A stretch of DNA of 64,000 nucleotides from Mya arenaria (taxonomy: Eukaryota > Mollusca > Bivalvia > Myida > Myidae), in contig NC_069134.1 of assembly GCF_026914265.1 (NCBI RefSeq), forward strand, positions 8,859,758 through 8,923,757. The letters are read 5' to 3'. The first letter of the stretch is position 1. Each line of letters starts with the position of its first letter. Below, piece after piece: positions 60,443-64,000 of this stretch. The position numbers were made by a program, and so were the translations under genes. The notes beneath the pieces were generated by a model that was not told the origin of the DNA, ran no database searches, and saw only the letters and a program-made list of their open reading frames with translations.

Positions 60443-61157
60443 ATACCCCCCACAAACGAAGTTTGAGGGGGTATATAGGAGTGAGCTTGTCGGTCGGTCG
60501 GTCTGTCGGTTTTCATGGTTTCCGGACGACGATAACTCCTGAAAGGCTAGACAGATTTGAAAAATTTTTGGTACACAGGTGTAACATCAGAAGATACAGG
60601 TCAAGTTCGATATTGGGGCTGGTGGGGCCAAGGTCAAGGTCACTGTTACTAAAAATAGAAAAACGGTTTCCGGACGATAACTCATGAAAGGCTTGACAGA
60701 TTTGAACAAATTTTGGTACACAGGTGTAACATCAGTAGATACAGGTCAAGTTCGATATTGGGCCTGGTGGGGCCAAGGTCAAGGTCACTGTTACTAAAAA
60801 TAGAAAAACGGTCTCCTGAAAGGCTTGACAGATTTGAACAATTTTTGGTACACAGGTGTAACATCAGAAGATACAGGTCAAGTTCGATATCGGGGCTGGT
60901 GGGGCCAAGGTCTTGGTCACTGTTACTAAAAATAGAAAAACGGTTTCCGGACGATAACTCATGAAAGGCTAGTTTTTCTTGTCAGCAGTGTAACTTCTAA
61001 ATTACTCAACAGATTTAAATAAAACAATACATGCATGATAAATGAAGATGCAGTGTGCAGTAACCTTGGAGTTATGGCCTCTTTTCAAAGGAATGGTTTG
61101 CCATTCCTGTGTCCAGGCGGCATTTGGGGGTATTCGTCACTCCTGTGACAGCTCTTG
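60443..61157 (+). mobile_element. Pearl/Helentron-like element D (715 bp)
   Basis: 5' hairpin ATACCCCCCACAAAC-GAA-GTTTGAGGGGGTAT, (TCGG)n tract, core units starting at about 60517, 60665, 60810 and 60942 with 'ttccggacgataactc' and 'ggccaaggtcaaggtcactg', and a 3' hairpin GTCAC-TCCT-GTGAC followed by agCTCTTG before a T-run. Lies in an intron downstream of the Gly-rich vasa-like exon if the gene model is right. Confidence 0.8.
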
Positions 61158-61876
61158 TTTATTATTAGTATGAACCCCAATAAAGATAACGTATTTGGAA
61201 ATGAAATGAAAATCTGCACATATTTGTGTCATTTTTATTAGCATGTGATTTTAAATAGATTATTTTTTGTAAGGTAAACAGGTAAATGTAAACAAAAAAT
61301 AAATATGAAAACAAGAAATCAGTCACTCATAAAAACTTCCAATGTGTCATTATCAAATGTATGAAAGTTTCTAAATTAATCTGTATTTAAAATGCAGAAA
61401 GAATTATCAAAATATTTTGATTCTACAAAAAGTTTGACAATTTTATCAACTAAGTCCACTTTTGGGCAAATCAGGCTTGAGGATGCTCAATGTTAGTCAG
61501 CATAGCAGTCTGTATTCTCAACCAGTAGGTCCCAGATTTTTTTTCCTCATAACAGTGTAATTGAACAAAGACAGTAGTGCATTGGCCTGGCTACCTCGGG
61601 TTATATTGTTCTTTAGGTTCACCATTCATTGTATTCCAACATGGAAACCTTGGGGTGATCCTCTCCTACCCAATCATTCTAGAATTCCTCAAAAAAACCT
61701 TCACCAAATCATGCAAATGTCAATTTTTTTGATTTCTATCAGTTTTAATACGTCTTCTATGTTTGTATCAAACAAATTATGAAATTTGTCATTAACCCCC
61801 CAATTAGGTCGGAAGTTCCCATCCATTTCAACAAAAATTTACAAGCAATAAAACACTTCAATTTAACTTGATTTTT
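61158..61876. other. Spacer, no gene seen
   Basis: AT-rich. The ORF at 61561-61782 has no recognisable features. No DEAD-box exon was found here. Confidence 0.45.
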
Positions 61877-61998
61877 AGCTCGACTATTCGAAGAATAGGT
61901 GTGCTATACTACTCGCCCCGGCATCGGCGTCTGGTTAAAGTTTTAGGGCAAGTTGGGATTTTCACTATAAGTCCAATACCCTTCATTCAATTGACTTA

Positions 61999-63608
61999 CC
62001 GTAATTCACCTAAGAGTTCGGACACCTTAAATTAATTATTTTTTTCGTTGTTCGAATACATAGAAAATTACCATTATTACATTTTATTTACATGTTTGTT
62101 TAACCTGCCTTTTTATGCCCCCACAAAGTGGCGGCATATAGGGTTGCCCTTGTCCGTACGTACGTACGTACGTACGTACGTACGTACGTACGTACGTGCG
62201 TACGTACGTACGTCCCGAAGATTGTTTCCGATCTAATTCTTGAAAACCGTTTGTCCAATCCTCACCAAACTTTAAACACATGTTTGTGACCATAATATCT
62301 TGATCAAGTTCGATAGTCATGGAAATCGCTTTAGTCATTTAGGAGTTACGGCCCTTTTTTGCCAAAAATTCCCGAAGATTGTTTCCGATCTAATTCTTGA
62401 AAACCGTTTGTCCAATCCTCACCAAACTTTAAACACATGTTTGTGACCATAATATCTTGATCAAGTTCGATAGTCATGGAAATCGCTTTAGTCATTTAGG
62501 AGTTACGGCCCTTTTTTGCCAAAAATACTTCAAAAATATATGTTTCCAATCTAATTCTTGAAAAGTATGTGTCCAATCCTCACCAAACTTTACATACATG
62601 ATTGTGACCATAATATCTTGATCAAGTTCGATAGCCATGGAAATCGCTTTTGTCATTTAGGAGTTACGGCCCTTTATTTGCAAAAAAAGACTTGAAAAAT
62701 ACGTCCCGAAGATTGTTTCCGATCTAATTCTTGAAAACTGTTTGTCCAATCCTCACCAAACTTTTAACACATGTTTGTGACCATAATATCTTGATCAAGT
62801 TCGATAGCCATGGAAATCGCTTTAATCATTTAGGAGTTAGGGCCCTCAGATTATCCTGAATAATCATTATGGCTTATTTTCTGTGACAAAAAATCGAAGT
62901 GGGGGCATCCGTGTCCTATGGACACATTTCTAGTTTTCTTCATGTTTGCATGTTACCACTTATTAATTTATCCGTAGTAATCAATAGTCATAAACTTATT
63001 TATTACGCTTATAAGTGTAAATCCTTCATCAAGTTAATTAAAACACTATTTCATACATGCATTGAACTGAATAAACACATTCTATCGGCTTCAGATCAAA
63101 GAGTCACACTGTGTGACATCACATAACTTACAGTTATACCCACGAGGATCTTGTGGAGAGCATGGACATTGCTATGAAGGATTAATGTATAACTGTACGA
63201 TTTTTGATTCATACAGTCTATAAGTGTGGTTCAAGTTTGAAAGTTTATTGGCAGATTGTTTTACAAACATGTCATGTCTATGTTTTCTTAATCCCTTGAT
63301 TGCCCTTGTTGTTTCTTTAATCCTCCAATAAATATATCACTCTTCCTTTTCAACAGGCAATAAATCGTTTAGGATGTGTAGTAACTAATTAACTTGTCAC
63401 AGTGGTGTATACGGTTAGGTAATCTAGCCAGGCATTGTAAAGATAAAAAATCAATAATCTTCGTCTGTGAAACTTGGTAACTGTGAAAGTTATGATTTAT
63501 GTCAGGACTTTGGGTGTCCGAAAATTAGGTACGCAAAATAAATTATGTTGGAAAATAATTATGGGTGTCCGAATATTTAGAGTGTCCGAACTCTAAGGTG
63601 AATTACGG
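61999..63608 (-). mobile_element. Second copy of the 742-bp TIR element, itself interrupted
   Basis: Ends CCGTAATTCACCTAAGAGTT and CTCTAAGGTGAATTACGG, flanked by TA (61997-61998, 63609-63610). Apart from element A2 inside it, the sequence aligns in reverse to 39069-39810 (for example cacactgtgtgacatcacat aacttacagttatacccac). Tandem units of the host element E nearby give the empty site (ttcaattgacttaatacttc at about 63942). Confidence 0.9.
62115..62933 (+). mobile_element. Pearl/Helentron-like element A2 (819 bp)
   Basis: ATGCCCCCAC start with 5' hairpin, a long (GTAC)n microsatellite (62155-62212), core units of about 157 bp starting near 62214 and 62371, subterminal GTGGGGGCAT (62899-62908), 3' hairpin GTGTCC-TAT-GGACAC (62911-62925) and terminal CTAG (62930-62933). 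The intact sister copy of its host at 39069-39810 shows that it inserted into a T-run (gccttttttcttc) without an obvious target duplication. Confidence 0.9.
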
Positions 63609-64000
63609 TAGTACTTCACACAGTTGTTCAGGGCCATCACATGATGAGGTTAGATAACTCCATATTATTCTTTACAGATTATGGCCCATGATTGACTATG
63701 GAACTTAGGTTAAAGTTTTAGGGCAGGTTGGGATATTTATTAATAACTTCTATACCCTTTGTTCAATTGACTTAAAATACTTCACACAGTTGTTCAGGAC
63801 CATCACACAATGAGGTTACATAACCCCATATTATCCTTAATACAAGTTATGGCCCCTGATTGACTTAGGTTAAAGTTTTAGGGCAGGTTAAAGTTTTAGG
63901 GCAAGTTGGGATTTTAACTTAAAACTCCAATACCATTTTTCAATTGACTTAATACTTCACACAGTTGTTCAGAGCCATCACATAATGAGGTTAGATAACT

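Larger units (their letters stand above)
61877..64000 (+). mobile_element. Pearl/Helentron-like element E, interrupted, runs off the window
   Basis: Starts AGCTCGACTATTCGAAGAATAG (hairpin CTATTC-GAA-GAATAG), then a GGCATCGGCG segment and tandem units of about 160 bp (ggttaaagttttagggcaag ttggga ... ttcaattgacttaatacttc acacagttgttcag) at 61935, 63709 and 63868. The first unit is split by the TIR element at 61999-63608. The 3' end is outside the window. Confidence 0.7.

Overview
This window is nuclear DNA of a metazoan, almost certainly a bivalve mollusc. It is AT-rich, has genes split by spliceosomal introns, and is crowded with repeats. Many repeats have the 'pearl'/Helentron-like design known from bivalves: a terminal hairpin starting ATGCCCCC, a TCGG/TCTG/GTAC microsatellite, about 145-160 bp core units, and a 3' hairpin. 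The species cannot be named from the sequence.

Left half (1-26.7 kb): four neuronal calcium sensor (hippocalcin/neurocalcin/VILIP-like) EF-hand genes lie in tandem, all on the minus strand. They are NCS-A (1418-2625; its last exon lies off the left edge), NCS-B (6221-13683, 237 aa), NCS-C (16483-19082, 189 aa) and NCS-D (23766-26683, 196 aa). A and B share exon lengths of 139 and 128 nt. C and D carry the same first three coding blocks as one exon, and the final intron is kept at the same phase-0 position. A, B and C begin with a myristoylation motif and D does not. Around them lie a 32-bp minisatellite, a 42-bp minisatellite, a decayed exon copy, a tandem array of tRNA-like units, a 59-bp minisatellite and a duplicated unclassified interspersed repeat.

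Middle (27-44 kb): mobile-element territory. A broken, 5'-truncated Ty3/Gypsy-type LTR retrotransposon (29445-34324) keeps a clear 3' LTR. A decayed non-LTR reverse transcriptase follows (about 34.96-36.04 kb). Next is a three-layer nest of terminal-inverted-repeat elements (37.76-40.30 kb) whose layers can be peeled apart exactly. One or two isolated exon-like stretches cannot be assigned.

Right half (44-64 kb): families of Helentron/pearl-like repeats and TIR elements nested in each other, with the 5' end of a probable vasa (DDX4)-type gene on the plus strand. Its coding start is at 50775, followed by a 26-nt exon at 59223 and a Gly/Arg-rich exon at 59532-59969. The helicase core would lie past the right edge. 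Its first coding intron (8.4 kb) holds a Harbinger-like element and several pearl-like elements.

The most unusual pattern is that at least five terminally distinct pearl/Helentron-like families share one core-unit layout. In two of them the unit carries textbook nuclear-receptor sites: AGGTCA direct repeats and perfect inverted repeats AGGTCAnnnTGACCT, repeated up to six times per element and scattered in and beside the vasa-like gene. All calls come from reading the sequence; no database search was run.
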